The notes below the pieces were generated by a model. The model was given only the letters and a program-made list of their open reading frames with translations. It had not been told where the DNA came from and made no database searches. The position numbers were made by a program, and so were the translations under genes. A DNA stretch of 64,000 nucleotides from Cichorium intybus. Lineage: Eukaryota; Streptophyta; Magnoliopsida; Asterales; Asteraceae. The stretch lies in the NCBI GenBank assembly GCA_023525715.1, contig CM042012.1:116977298-117041297 (forward strand), given 5' to 3'. Positions 10,637-22,409 of this stretch are shown piece after piece (the stretch's first letter is position 1; each line of letters starts with the position of its first letter).

Positions 10637-13600
10637 ATGGCAGAAGCATCATCCCACACAATTGAGGCAATCTCCATCCCCTTTCTCAAGAACCAGTCCT
10701 CCAATCTGGTCCTTCGCAAAGACCTAAAGCTTTACCTTGAACCAATCGATGCCGTCGTCGAATGTTTGAAAAGTTCAGTGTTAGGGTATGCTTTAACCTG
10801 CACTCTGTCTGTCCCTGCGACTCTGGTTCACAGGGCACACTACACTTCAAACATTCTATTTGACTCCAACAATCAAGTCAAATCTGTGTTCTATGAGGCT
10901 GTTGACGCTAAGGGAAAAATCAAGAAAGTTCAACTGACAAAGGAGAAGTTTGTTGAAGCTCTCCGTCTTCCGGTCTACCACTCGAAAGAAATGGTGGTTC
11001 CCTCAGCCGACCAACTGGTCGCCATGTTCAATGAGATGGGGTATGAACCCTTGCTTGAAAAGATCAGCATGTTCAAGAAAAACCAGCTACCTGATCTTTG
11101 GAGGTACTTCTTCAGTATTTTCCTTAGATGTCTTTCAGGACGAACTCCAGGCTTGGACTCTGCAAGCGTTGCTTTCCAAGGCCTTCTCTACGGAATCTAC
11201 TATGACGTCAAAGTAGATTTCGTATCGATTCTCTGGACCGATTTCTGCTCCCACATCAACCACAGCATGAAGGGGACAGAAATTGCAAATGCTAGATTCT
11301 GGGCGATTGTTGTCCACGCCCACTACCAACAATCAGGTTATGTTCCTGACCCTTCTCTTGCTGAGATGAAATTCACTCCAATCGCCATTCCCACCTTGGA
11401 TGAAGACCCAGCAGTCTTCTGTGCCCAAATTCCAGAAGTCATGCTCTCTAAAGTTCCCACCGACTGCATTGAGTTAAATGCCTACAGGTCAACCCTTGTC
11501 ATTGCATACCCTGTTAGGGAACTCACTCAAGAAGAAACCCACGTTACTACAAAGGCCCAAACCAGGGCCATGGGCAAAAAGAAAGCTGTTGGTGGACCTA
11601 GTGGTCCGAAGAAGGGAGAAAATAAGAGGAAAGCTTCGGAACAAGCTACTCCCAAGAAGAAACTACCGAAGAGATCCCGTAAACTCACTATTAGGGATGA
11701 GTCTTCGGAGTCCGAGAAGCAAACCTCCGAAGCCATTCCAGAAGCTGAAGAGGAAGAACACCAATCCTCACCCATCCATGAAACAAGACCACCAACTCCA
11801 CATCATACCAAAATGCCACCATCACCACCAAAAACAACCAAACCACCTACACATTCTCATACAATTCCACCTCCTCCTCCTCCCACAACAGCACAACAAA
11901 CTACAACAATACATACTACTTCATCTGAAGTACCACCACCTCCACCACCAAAATCATCATCTACCACTGTACCACCCATTTCTTCCGCTTCAGACACATT
12001 CCTCAACATTTCCTCATCTGGTTTAGATACATCATTACCTGATTATCCATTCCAAGATGATTTTGATTTTGAAACCTCTACTTTTACCAAGCCCCCATCC
12101 ACGGAAGAAACCATGGCTGTCTTCCTTATGGCACCAATTACCATCGAAGACGCTAATGAAGAAGGTCTGGATGACACAGAATTTATCCTGGGAAAACAAT
12201 ACAAAATCCTCAACCGCAAGTTGGATGCCCTGCTGCAGTCCAACACTGGCTTCGATCCCACAAAGAAACCCGAAGCTAGTGTTAAGGACCTGATTGGTGA
12301 GTTTCAAAGATCCTTGACCAAGAAGATGGAAGAATTGGTCAAAGCTTCGGAACAACGCGTTCTGGAGAAACAAACAGAACTTCAAAGGGTGATTGAAGGA
12401 AAGCTCAAGTCTGCTGTTGAGCAAATTGATGAAAAGCACCAGCTCCTCAAGGAGCAAACCGACCAGAAAATGGAGGAACTGGTGAGGAAACTGGAGTTAT
12501 CTAACTCCGAAGTGAACAAGGAGCTACATGATCTTCGTAGCTCTACTGAGTCCTTCAACTCCGAATACCAGACAGGGTTTGCTAAACACCTGTCTGATGC
12601 CCACAAACGTGTGGAAGAACTCACTGCGGAATTGTCATCTTCCGCAGTCACCACCTTTGCCAAAGAGCTCCAAACCACTAACCAGACCATCATCACTGAC
12701 ATGATCAATAAGTTGAAAGCTGCTCTTCAACCTATGATCAATGTCTCCCTGAAAATGGATAGGTCTCAGGCTGAGCGAGGGAGACCCCAACAAATTGCTC
12801 AGGGTGAACACAATGTTCATCCTTCGCAAGGGGGAGAATCAGAAGCCACAGGGTCTCAAGCTCTCGAGACTCCAAACTCCGAAGCTCAACAACCTACAAC
12901 CACAGAACCTCAAACAACTTCTCAACCCACCATGCTAGGAAGACCACCCTTTATCCCAACAATTCCATCAAAGGCTGTACCCATATTTGGAACCACAATG
13001 ACAACCGAAGCGGGTGGTTCCAGTTCACACCCTTTGAGAAAAGAAATTAGGATTGCTCCTCACATGGAGCAAGTCAATCGGGAAAGGGAAGAGGAGTACA
13101 GGAAGATCCTCGAAATAAACAGAATTGCCATTGATAATGTGACATGGACTGAGGATCTGATCAAGACCATCGGCTTTACTGACTTCCATGTAAATAACAG
13201 GCTTCCACTCAAAAGCCTTGATACAAAGAACAGTAAAGACCTGCAACTTGATCTCCCGTACAAACCGAAGACCTTTGCCTTTTTGCAATTCGAGAGGCAT
13301 GTTCCTAAGGAGAAGGAGAAGCTGACCGAGTTCAAGGTCAGGAAAATTGCATTCCATACAAAGTACATTCAAGCTCCGGCTTATGTATGGAGTGCAAAGA
13401 AGATAGTAAAAATAATCTCCATCAAGAAAGGAGAAGAGTATGTGGGTTTTCCAAACCTAAACTTTTTCGTGCTTTGGGGTACTGATGAAGAAGAGTCAAG
13501 GTTCACAAATGCTGACTTCCCAATTATGAATCCTTCGGACTTCATATCACTTCTTGACATCCTCAAGTTCTCAGCCGGAAACGAGTGCAAAGACATGAGG

Positions 13601-14014
13601 GTCTTTGCAATGGCTAAAACTCACATCTCCTCCTTCTTCAGGAATTATCTTCAAAGAGTAGCCCGTTTCGATATTGTTGTGGCTGAACTCTTCGGACAAT
13701 CCCTTGCACCCCCACCAACTACAATAGAGAATTTTGAAGACTTGAAGGCTGGGCAGATTGTTGATAAGCCTTGTGGTGTGGTTTTCAAAGGTTTGTCCCA
13801 TGACAATGAAACCATGGTGTTCAAGTTCTTTGATATTGACTTCATGGATCGCTTTCCTATGGAGTCTATCAAACAAGTTCTTGCTCTGGTCAACAACTGC
13901 TTTGTGAACACCTGGCAAGAGAAGAAGAAATTGAGAGAACACCTCAACTGGTGGTTGACAGTGAGGTACACTTTAAAGCAGGCGTTTATAAAGCATCTCT
14001 GGCAACAAAGATAG
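10637..14014 (+). CDS. Sirevirus third ORF (env-like position), 1125 aa, function unknown
   Basis: The frame is open from 10499, but the ATG at 10637 (TCATCAATGGC) has the better plant context and follows a leader-like stretch, so residues before it are unlikely. In order: a globular N-terminal part (about 1-300); a basic stretch with K-K-K-A and K-R-S-R-K runs (about 310-355), compatible with a nuclear signal; a Pro/Thr-rich linker (about 380-450); an acidic then heptad-rich Lys/Glu/Leu region likely to form a coiled coil (about 515-700); a Gln/Thr-rich linker; and a second globular part (about 795-1125). I see no signal peptide, membrane span or viral-envelope hallmark, so 'env-like' refers to position only. 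It lies in Sireviruses downstream of pol; its job is unknown. It could instead be a captured host gene. Confidence 0.8.
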   Translation: MAEASSHTIEAISIPFLKNQSSNLVLRKDLKLYLEPIDAVVECLKSSVLGYALTCTLSVPATLVHRAHYTSNILFDSNNQVKSVFYEAVDAKGKIKKVQLTKEKFVEALRLPVYHSKEMVVPSADQLVAMFNEMGYEPLLEKISMFKKNQLPDLWRYFFSIFLRCLSGRTPGLDSASVAFQGLLYGIYYDVKVDFVSILWTDFCSHINHSMKGTEIANARFWAIVVHAHYQQSGYVPDPSLAEMKFTPIAIPTLDEDPAVFCAQIPEVMLSKVPTDCIELNAYRSTLVIAYPVRELTQEETHVTTKAQTRAMGKKKAVGGPSGPKKGENKRKASEQATPKKKLPKRSRKLTIRDESSESEKQTSEAIPEAEEEEHQSSPIHETRPPTPHHTKMPPSPPKTTKPPTHSHTIPPPPPPTTAQQTTTIHTTSSEVPPPPPPKSSSTTVPPISSASDTFLNISSSGLDTSLPDYPFQDDFDFETSTFTKPPSTEETMAVFLMAPITIEDANEEGLDDTEFILGKQYKILNRKLDALLQSNTGFDPTKKPEASVKDLIGEFQRSLTKKMEELVKASEQRVLEKQTELQRVIEGKLKSAVEQIDEKHQLLKEQTDQKMEELVRKLELSNSEVNKELHDLRSSTESFNSEYQTGFAKHLSDAHKRVEELTAELSSSAVTTFAKELQTTNQTIITDMINKLKAALQPMINVSLKMDRSQAERGRPQQIAQGEHNVHPSQGGESEATGSQALETPNSEAQQPTTTEPQTTSQPTMLGRPPFIPTIPSKAVPIFGTTMTTEAGGSSSHPLRKEIRIAPHMEQVNREREEEYRKILEINRIAIDNVTWTEDLIKTIGFTDFHVNNRLPLKSLDTKNSKDLQLDLPYKPKTFAFLQFERHVPKEKEKLTEFKVRKIAFHTKYIQAPAYVWSAKKIVKIISIKKGEEYVGFPNLNFFVLWGTDEEESRFTNADFPIMNPSDFISLLDILKFSAGNECKDMRVFAMAKTHISSFFRNYLQRVARFDIVVAELFGQSLAPPPTTIENFEDLKAGQIVDKPCGVVFKGLSHDNETMVFKFFDIDFMDRFPMESIKQVLALVNNCFVNTWQEKKKLREHLNWWLTVRYTLKQAFIKHLWQQR

Positions 14015-14034
14015 GCTTCGGATGCACTTCACAC

Positions 14035-14046
14035 AAAGGGGGAGAT
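14035..14046 (+). promoter_or_regulatory. polypurine tract of the Sirevirus
   Basis: AAAGGGGGAGAT ends directly before the LTR start TGTTGAGACC. Confidence 0.88.
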
Positions 14047-14533
14047 TGTTGAGACCATTTGTGCGGAAGTGCTCAACTATCCAAAGTCTGTCTGCCCAAA
14101 GCCCCAAAGTAATAAACAAATAGAAGACCACGAAGTCTGAAGACTCCAAAGTGCTACGCATGGAGGATCCGAAGACTTCACAGCCTATTAATCTGTCTTT
14201 TGTGTACACGCGTATAGTACAATACGTGTTGCATGAATCTTCTATCCTATTGGCTAGTACACTGATAGGATATTCTCTGTAAATGTTGTACTATTCGTAT
14301 CACTGATTCAGTATAAATATCAGTGATACCTTGCCGTGTAGGATGAGTGATTACGAGATAGAAAAACCACAAACATAGAAAACCCCATTGTAAAACCATA
14401 TCTTATAATCAAGCATTCGACACAAGTTATCCATTTCACATTGTTCATTCATCTTACTTATATTATCCTTGTGTGATTGATTGTGTTATTTGTATAATCT
14501 TTGTTTTAATTCGTCTATTAACTGATTTCAACA
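14047..14533 (+). repeat. Sirevirus 3' LTR
   Basis: Begins TGTTGA and ends TCAACA, an inverted terminal hexamer, 487 bp. A TATA box (GTATAAATAT) is at 14311-14320. The matching 5' LTR is outside the window, so the right end rests on the terminal inverted repeat; 14540 is an alternative CA end. Confidence 0.75.
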
Positions 14534-14541
14534 ACTAACAG

Positions 14542-15767
<1,226 letters not shown>

Positions 15768-15793
15768 TGGGATCCGGTAAGAAGTGAATTTTT

Positions 15794-16224
<431 letters not shown>

Positions 16225-16699
16225 TGATCAACATAGAACCACATTTTATACATAGAGCCATAGAACCAATTTTCCAACCCTTGGATCAAACAATCAATGG
16301 CTATGATTAAAAGATGATTTTTGATTTAAATAAAATTAGATTTTTTCTTAAACAAGATCTGGAAGGGTAAAATTGGTATTCACCTTTTCATAAACACTTA
16401 CCAGATCTAATTTCAGATCTAGTTTCAGATCTAGATCTGAGGTTTTCTCATCTCACAAAGTTCAACTGCCAAAAATCATTCTCTTTGATTTGAACCTCCT
16501 GCGATGCTCACTACCACCGAAAACTACCACCATCATCATCGCCGATCGCTACCATAGTTGACAATCGCCATCATCTCTGTCAATCGCCACCATCGCTGTT
16601 GATCGCCACAATCTGTTGCTGCTCCGCTAGCTCGCCTCCATCGTTGCTCCGGTGAAACACTATCATCTTGCCTCCTTCTCTTTCTCTCTGATCTGCGAT

Positions 16700-16704
16700 A
16701 AAAC
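16700..16704. repeat. target-site duplication AAAAC
   Basis: Repeated at 24339-24343 directly after the right LTR. Confidence 0.93.
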
Positions 16705-17493
16705 TGTTGGATTAGGTGTCTAAGCCATGACTAATAATTAGTATTTATCTAATTAATAGTAGCATAGTCCATTTGGGTTGCCCTCATAGTTGGAGGATTG
16801 GCAGAAAGTCCGGTAGAGAGAAAGATTGATTTATTATGTGATTAATAAATCAATAGAAATTAAATAAATAGTTTATTAATATATTTAAGTGATAATATAT
16901 TAATTGGAAACTATAATAATTAATTAGAAATTTTTCTGGAATTAATTGGAATTAATTTGGCAGTTAAATTGATTAATTAAAGGTGCAGGGACTAAAACTG
17001 TAATTATTCGATAGTTGAGTAAGTGGCAGTGTGAGTAACCATGTGGTGAACGAAATTATATATATAGATATATATATTTTCGAGATATACATATATATAT
17101 ATATAACAGATAAATGGTGTTTGAATGATTAAAATAATAGTTTATCTTAATTCGAATTCAAAAAGGCTTATCTGTAACGATTATCTGATCACCACATGGA
17201 GGCTATAAATAGGGAGGCTCTCCCTAACCCTAGGACCACGAAATTTAACTCTCTCTCCCAAGGAATTTTCGGCCAAGAGCTCAGCTAAGGGTGTGACTGC
17301 ATTTGAGGCAAGAGATTTCTGTTGCTTTGCTTCCAAGATTCACCTTAAGGTTGGTTTTTCTTGATCTTTCTTTTAGTTTAATTCTTTCTGGCCTTTTAGG
17401 AATTGTTATATGTTTAATTAGAAGAAAAACTAGATCTATATAGGTTGCATGTGAACTTAGGATTTTTAGTTCATAGTTGCAGAAAACCTTTCA
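16705..17493 (+). repeat. copia-type 5' LTR
   Basis: 789 bp, TG...CA. TATA box CTATAAATAG at 17203-17212, followed by GGGAGGCTCTCCC, a short hairpin at the expected transcript start. Confidence 0.95.
17203..17212 (+). promoter_or_regulatory. LTR TATA box
   Basis: GCTATAAATAGGG, the only good TATA box in the LTR; duplicated near 24047-24056 in the right LTR. Confidence 0.75.
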
Positions 17494-17494
17494 G

Positions 17495-17506
17495 TGGTAT
17501 CAGAGC
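17495..17506 (+). promoter_or_regulatory. primer-binding site, initiator tRNA-Met
   Basis: TGGTATCAGAGC one base after the 5' LTR. Confidence 0.95.
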
Positions 17507-18394
17507 GTTTGGTTGTTTTTCTTGTTAAATTGCTATAACTGCTTTCCTTGTAATTAGGGTTTATAGTCTCTAAACCCTAATTTTGGGCAAATCGACAATT
17601 AGGGTTAGGGTTTTGAAAACCCTAGCCCCTCCCCTCTATTTTGGCGATTTTATGATTAGGGTTTAGAAGGTATTCTATTTTTGGTAACTTTAAATTGTTT
17701 AAAAGATAAACCTTAAAACCTTTATCCTAAAAAATCGAAAATTAGGGGATAAGGATAGGTTTTAATTAATTTGATTAATTTGATAAACCTATCTACATTT
17801 GAATTAATTTAATTAATTGGTAATTAAAAGATAATTCAAGGATTTAATTTAATTTAGAATTTAATTGTTTAAATTGGCGAAAATTAAAAGGATAAATCCT
17901 AAAATATTTTAAAAGGTTTAAAATATCAAATTTAATTAATTTAATTAATTGGTTAATTAAAAGATAATTAAATCGGCTTTAAATGGTTTAATTTAATTTT
18001 AAATTTAATAGCTTAAATCGACAATAAATTAAAAGATAAACCAGAAACAATTTTTTAAAGGTTTAAAAAATTACATCTTATATATATTATAACTAGGAAG
18101 TTATTTTTATATGTATGAGATTAAATGGTTAGTCAAATCATTAGTAGGCCTCATTCACGAAGCTGGTCTATAAAGTGGGTATAAGGAGACTGCCTATAAA
18201 ATGGCGGTCTAATGGGTGAACACTCTCACCCACCGCTCGCCTGATCAGTGGAGGGTCGTTAGCCGAACAGGTTTGATAGGACCACCTAATAATCACTAAA
18301 AGTATAATGATTCAAAGTACTAGAACACTTAATAAAACCCAAATCTAGTTACTTTAGAAAAAATGTGAATTGGTGCTAATCCATGAAATTGCAC

Positions 18395-18548
18395 ATTGCA
18401 CTTTATGAAACATTGGTGGAGCGTGTGTGGTTTACCGGCACGCCAATTGGGGTTCATAAAGAGTTGCAATGGGATTCCCGGGTATTATCATTATTGATGG
18501 AGCGTGTGTGGTTTACCGGCACATCAATTAGAGATGATAATTAACCCG
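18395..18548 (+). ncRNA. pair of stem-loops sharing the core GTGTGTGGTTTACCGGCA
   Basis: Hairpin 1 pairs 18395-18400/18465-18470, 18403-18409/18453-18459 and 18412-18418/18441-18447. Hairpin 2 pairs 18479-18483/18544-18548, 18484-18491/18534-18541 and 18493-18499/18522-18528. The loop core is identical while every stem base set differs and still pairs. Further copies are at 21400-21472 and 22410-22441. Position in the leader before gag would suit packaging or translation control; that is inference. Confidence 0.75.
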
Positions 18549-18585
18549 AGAGTACCAAGCTAATTTGCATGGTTATTCACATCCA

Positions 18586-18762
18586 GTTTGTGATCCTCGG
18601 CATCCCAGTCACAAACAGTGGGGCACATCCGAGATTAAACATGCCATTTAAAAGTTTAATGAATCTCATCAGAACTAGGAATTTCATAAGATGAAATTGA
18701 TAAGTGTTTATCTACCTTAATGACCATTATGTTGTGATTACGGCATCCCTCTTCACATCATA
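18586..18762 (+). ncRNA. pair of stem-loops sharing the loop CGGCATCCC
   Basis: 18586-18593 pairs with 18609-18616 (GTTTGTGA/TCACAAAC), and 18728-18737 pairs with 18753-18762 (TATGTTGTGA/TCACATCATA, one mismatch). Both display CGGCATCCC in the loop. They lie between the first hairpin pair and the gag ATG. Confidence 0.7.
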
Positions 18763-18856
18763 GTTGGGGTATTTTGGATCCTAGCCTTAATAAATAATAT
18801 ATTGGGTAATTATTTAAAAGGAACAGTTAAACTAATAAATTCTATTTCTTTTATAG

Positions 18857-19780
18857 ATGTCAAGTGTCAATTCTGCTCTTTCTCCTCCTTCACCCATTTC
18901 TGAAAGCATCAGAATGCACCTGCTTAATATGGAAAGGCTGACTGGCCTCAACTGTAAAGAATGGCTTCGCAATTGGAGACTGGGTCTCGGCATTGCTGGC
19001 AAGCTACATCTCACCGAGTATCCGATCCCAGTTCCACCGGAACAAGTCAACATAAAAGGTCCCTATGATGAATCCGAAGAGATTCGTGACCTCATGCTAT
19101 CAACCATTGACCCCGAGTTCCGCAAGGATTTTGAATCCTTAGGGCCATATGAGTTGATGCAACTGGTGAAGGAAAGGTTCCAAAAACCAGTTGAAGAGGA
19201 ACGAGCTAGAATCCTCAGAAGACTTGCAGAGTGCAAGCTAAAGGGAGGAAGTAGCATCAAGTCGCATGTTCTTCAGATTGAAGGGTACATAGGCGAGTTA
19301 TATAAACTTGGTCATCCCATAAGTCAGGAGGAGAGTGTTAACATCCTGCTCGCTTCGCTGACAAATGAGTACGATCTGTTCATTCAGACGTATAGAAAGG
19401 AAAACCAGAAAAAGACCCTCATGGAAATGCATCCACTGTTGACTTTATACGAGTCACTCTTGGACAGGCATAGCTCCAATGGCTCAGCTACTTCTGGATT
19501 AAGTCCAGTAAAGAGACGTAACAAGAAACGGTCAAGATCGACTGGACATGTCTCAAACTGGGAATCCGCTAAATCGGATACAGTCACGGAAAGATTGGAA
19601 GACGCTCCAACTCTTTTGAAAGCTCAGGTATATCTAAAAACCTCAAAACTCCTGTTCCAAGATTTCTTGATACATAATGTGAGAGTCGCATTTTGGATTG
19701 TATGCAGGGAATCAAGAAGGCACGGGACTCTGTCGCATAGGAGCACATTTGGATTGGATCTCCAGCTCGTGCAGTTTTGA
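18857..19780 (+). CDS. copia-type gag (UBN2-like), no zinc knuckle
   Basis: 307 aa starting MSSVNSALSPPSP. The segment LTGLNCKEWLRNWRLGLGI, then ELMQLVKERFQ, RILRRLAECKLKGGSSIKSHV and NILLASLTNEYDLFI matches the order seen in plant copia gag proteins (DUF4219/UBN2 type). It should form the coat of virus-like particles. A basic tail (K-R-R-N-K-K-R-S-R) may bind RNA in place of the missing CCHC knuckle. The last ~45 residues (from 19645) are read out of frame through protease-derived DNA, so the natural C-terminus may be novel. ATG chosen as the first in frame after the structured leader. Confidence 0.85.
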   Translation: MSSVNSALSPPSPISESIRMHLLNMERLTGLNCKEWLRNWRLGLGIAGKLHLTEYPIPVPPEQVNIKGPYDESEEIRDLMLSTIDPEFRKDFESLGPYELMQLVKERFQKPVEEERARILRRLAECKLKGGSSIKSHVLQIEGYIGELYKLGHPISQEESVNILLASLTNEYDLFIQTYRKENQKKTLMEMHPLLTLYESLLDRHSSNGSATSGLSPVKRRNKKRSRSTGHVSNWESAKSDTVTERLEDAPTLLKAQVYLKTSKLLFQDFLIHNVRVAFWIVCRESRRHGTLSHRSTFGLDLQLVQF

Positions 19781-19788
19781 AGTTTAGA
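19657..19788 (+). pseudogene. protease remnant, frame-shifted from gag
   Basis: In the frame two bases ahead of gag the DNA reads FLDT-stop-CESRILDCMQGIKKARD and then GSPARAVLKF, a decayed version of the copia protease region (LDTGC...H..NLQGL..SR..., then VGNGARVAAL). The active-site Gly of DTG is now a stop. It shows the element descends from a full copia by deletion after protease. Confidence 0.6.
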
Positions 19789-20046
19789 TAGATATTAAGT
19801 ATTGTTATTAGTCTTTAGATACATTTTTGGCATTGTCTATTACATTGTTCAAGGATTTTATTTTTTAATAAAATTGTCATATTTTCTTTTAACACCTGTT
19901 GTCTGAAATTATCCTTGAAATGTTATATGAATGTGTTGAATGTATGATTAGTAATAACTTGAATGTTGATGCATCCAAAGTGTTTGGATTCAAGAATTGT
20001 GTCATTTATGATTGTTAATACAAATGTTATAAGAATCAATTCAACC

Positions 20047-20300
20047 ACAGGTCCAGTTGGACAGGACCTTGGAATCATTTGACTTAAAGTCACTTGATGA
20101 ATTGAGTTCTTAATGTGTCAAGAAATGAATCAACCAAAGGTCCAGCTGGACAGGACTTTGGAATCATCTGACTTAGAGTCAGATGATGATTAAGTTCTTC
20201 ATAAAGCACATATGGCAAGAAATGAATCACCCAAAGATCAAGAGGATAGGATTTTGGAATCAGTTGACTTAGAGTCAACTGAAGATTGCAAGTCTTAAAC
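20047..20300 (+). repeat. three ~95-bp tandem repeats each with a palindrome around GACTTAGAGTC
   Basis: Each unit runs GGTCCAG(C/T)TGGACAGGA(C)...GGAATCA and then a palindrome: CATTTGACT...(imperfect), TCATCTGACT/AGTCAGATGA, CAGTTGACT/AGTCAACTG. Stem bases change in pairs between copies. Confidence 0.8.
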
Positions 20301-21399
20301 CTAGTTAACAAAGTCATTAGTCTACATAGATATGTAAAAGACATTGAGATTAAGAGCAACGGACACACCTGTTGCGGTGTGTTGCTCGAATCTTGAGATA
20401 GAACACAATTGTTTGTACTTCACAATATTCATCATTCGGTATGATGAATATGACATTGCTTATCGGTATAAGTAATTGAATTGAGACCTTAAACAGTCCA
20501 AGGACTTCAAAGGAAGTACAAGTTCCACAGAACCTGAGCGATAACATAAACTGAGAAAAAGGTTTCACAGTTCATTCTCTTCCAAGAGCATTAATGGTTA
20601 TAATGTGTCTTAGGGAAGATAATGGAGCATTGGTCGAAACAGTTCGATCCTCGATGTATGAGATACAATGCCAATTAGTTTCCAATAAGATGAACACTAT
20701 ACCAGTCAGTCCATATAAACCATACTCCGACCACATCCTAGACTAAGTAGGTCTTGCAAACACTGCTTGAAATGTAAAGCTGGGATTATCCCACTTGTAC
20801 ATAGAAAGTCCAGGGTCTTGTAGTGTTCATCTGAACCTCATGACCAGCTGAACTTGATCAGCATTGTCATTAGCTATCCCACTGTAACTAAAGAGCTCTT
20901 TTAGAAAGAACTCATGGTCTAAGGAAACAGTGGGAGTTGGGACAGTCCTAAATGAGTTTAGGATTAGCAATGAAAGAACCTTTTAGTCATCACTAGGCTT
21001 GGAGCAGAAATCAGATTTCTGCTTTACAACTGACATAATCTCCTCTTAACCAGTAGTATTGATCACCATCATAAGTAGTTGTGATCAGGGTGACATACCG
21101 ATTGGTGGTAAAACACTGCAGTTGGTACGGATTTGCAATCCGACTACTTGGAAGCATTGGTGAGCCCGGCTGCTGCCAAATAAGAGGACCTTAGGGCGAG
21201 ACACGGTCTGTATGAAAATTTGATTGATTTTACACCTGGTCTAAAAACCAGTGGGAGTAACTGAGTTATCAAAAGAAAGCAACTTGGACATATACATACC
21301 TTCAGAGCATCTAGTTGAGTGAGTCGATACTCAGAGTCAAGCAATTGATTTCGAGTAAAGCACTCTCAATAGCAGATGAAATCCGAGAGGATTCTGCGT

Positions 21400-21472
21400 G
21401 GCATAGTGTGAGTCGTTAGTGGAGCGTGTGTGGTTTACCGGCACACTAATATGGACACACATAGAGCATGCC
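21400..21472 (+). ncRNA. third copy of the GTGTGTGGTTTACCGGCA stem-loop
   Basis: Stems 21416-21421/21444-21449 (TTAGTG/CACTAA), 21406-21410/21456-21460 (GTGTG/CACAC) and 21400-21403/21469-21472 (GGCA/TGCC) surround the same core as the leader copies. Confidence 0.7.
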
Positions 21473-22409
21473 ATTACAAAAGGTACATGGCCCCGGGTTT
21501 CGTCCCACGGGGATCTCGCAAGAAAGGATATTCAGATTCTCAAAATATGCCAAAGGATTGGATTTTGAGAATGGACTGAAAGATTTCCATTAAAATGTCA
21601 GAAAGGTTTGGATTCTCAAAATGTACCATAAGTCCTGGATTTTGTGAATAGTCTATAACCATGTCAAAGCCAGTGGGAGTCGCCGTTATCTACTATCTCC
21701 ATACGTGGGATACATAATGTTTCTAGGAAACGTCTCTTTTCGTTACAAAGTGTAATGACTTGGTGTTAAGAGACAGATCGCTATGAAAGCCTTAATAGAA
21801 ATACGGCATACTCAGGTGGTTGTAAACGTCTATGATATAGATCCAGATTATGCCAAGATGATCTTGATGAGATTCAAGATGCATAGACCTAGGAAAAGTT
21901 TTCTTATCATTTCAAAGTGTGATGACTTGGCGTGAAAGAAACTAAGAAGGTGCAATATACTCACATAATTCAAAGTCATCTATTAGATAGATGAAATCAC
22001 CAGCATAGACCTAGCCATTCTAAGCATGATCTTGATAAGATTCAAGATGCATGAGAAGAGTCTCTGAAAGGAAATAGTTTTTCGAAAATCATGACACAAA
22101 GGATTATAAATAATCCTTGGATTCCGAAAGGGTTTGGAATAGGATTAGATCGGGTTCCACCAGTTTTGGATCGATCATAAAGTCATGAACATGTCCTGAT
22201 AACTTAATGCTTAGGGCATAGTAAGTTGGATTCAGGACATTGCCTGGCTGGGAATACTGGATGGATTGGTTGAACTAAAGTGAGAATTCATTAGGAAATG
22301 ATTAGGGTGAAAGTGATAGTATTAATTTGAAAGATTTTCAAAGTGGTAATTATTAACATCAGGGCATGATGTTAATAGACTTCATGGTTACAAAGTCTCG
22401 TTGGTATTC

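Larger units (their letters stand above)
1..14533 (+). mobile_element. Ty1/copia Sirevirus-like retrotransposon, 5' part outside window, interrupted by a nested gypsy element
   Basis: The parts visible, in order, are RT, RNase H (split by the insertion at 739-8346), a 1.9-kb noncoding spacer, a large third ORF, a polypurine tract and a 3' LTR. RT wording (KAVYGLKQAPKAWYE, YVDDIIFGS, KYTKNLLERFGM) and a long ORF downstream of pol on the same strand are the layout known for Sireviruses (SIRE/Maximus lineage). RT, RNase H and the third ORF are all open, so the element looked coding-competent over this part before it was split. The 5' LTR, gag, protease and integrase lie left of the window, so TSDs and age cannot be judged. 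Confidence 0.85.

Noticed and set aside
11478..12026. Overlapping ORF rich in His and Leu, and several minus-strand ORFs across 11135-14209
   Set aside because: Alternative frames of the 1125-aa Sirevirus ORF with low-complexity composition and no start context.
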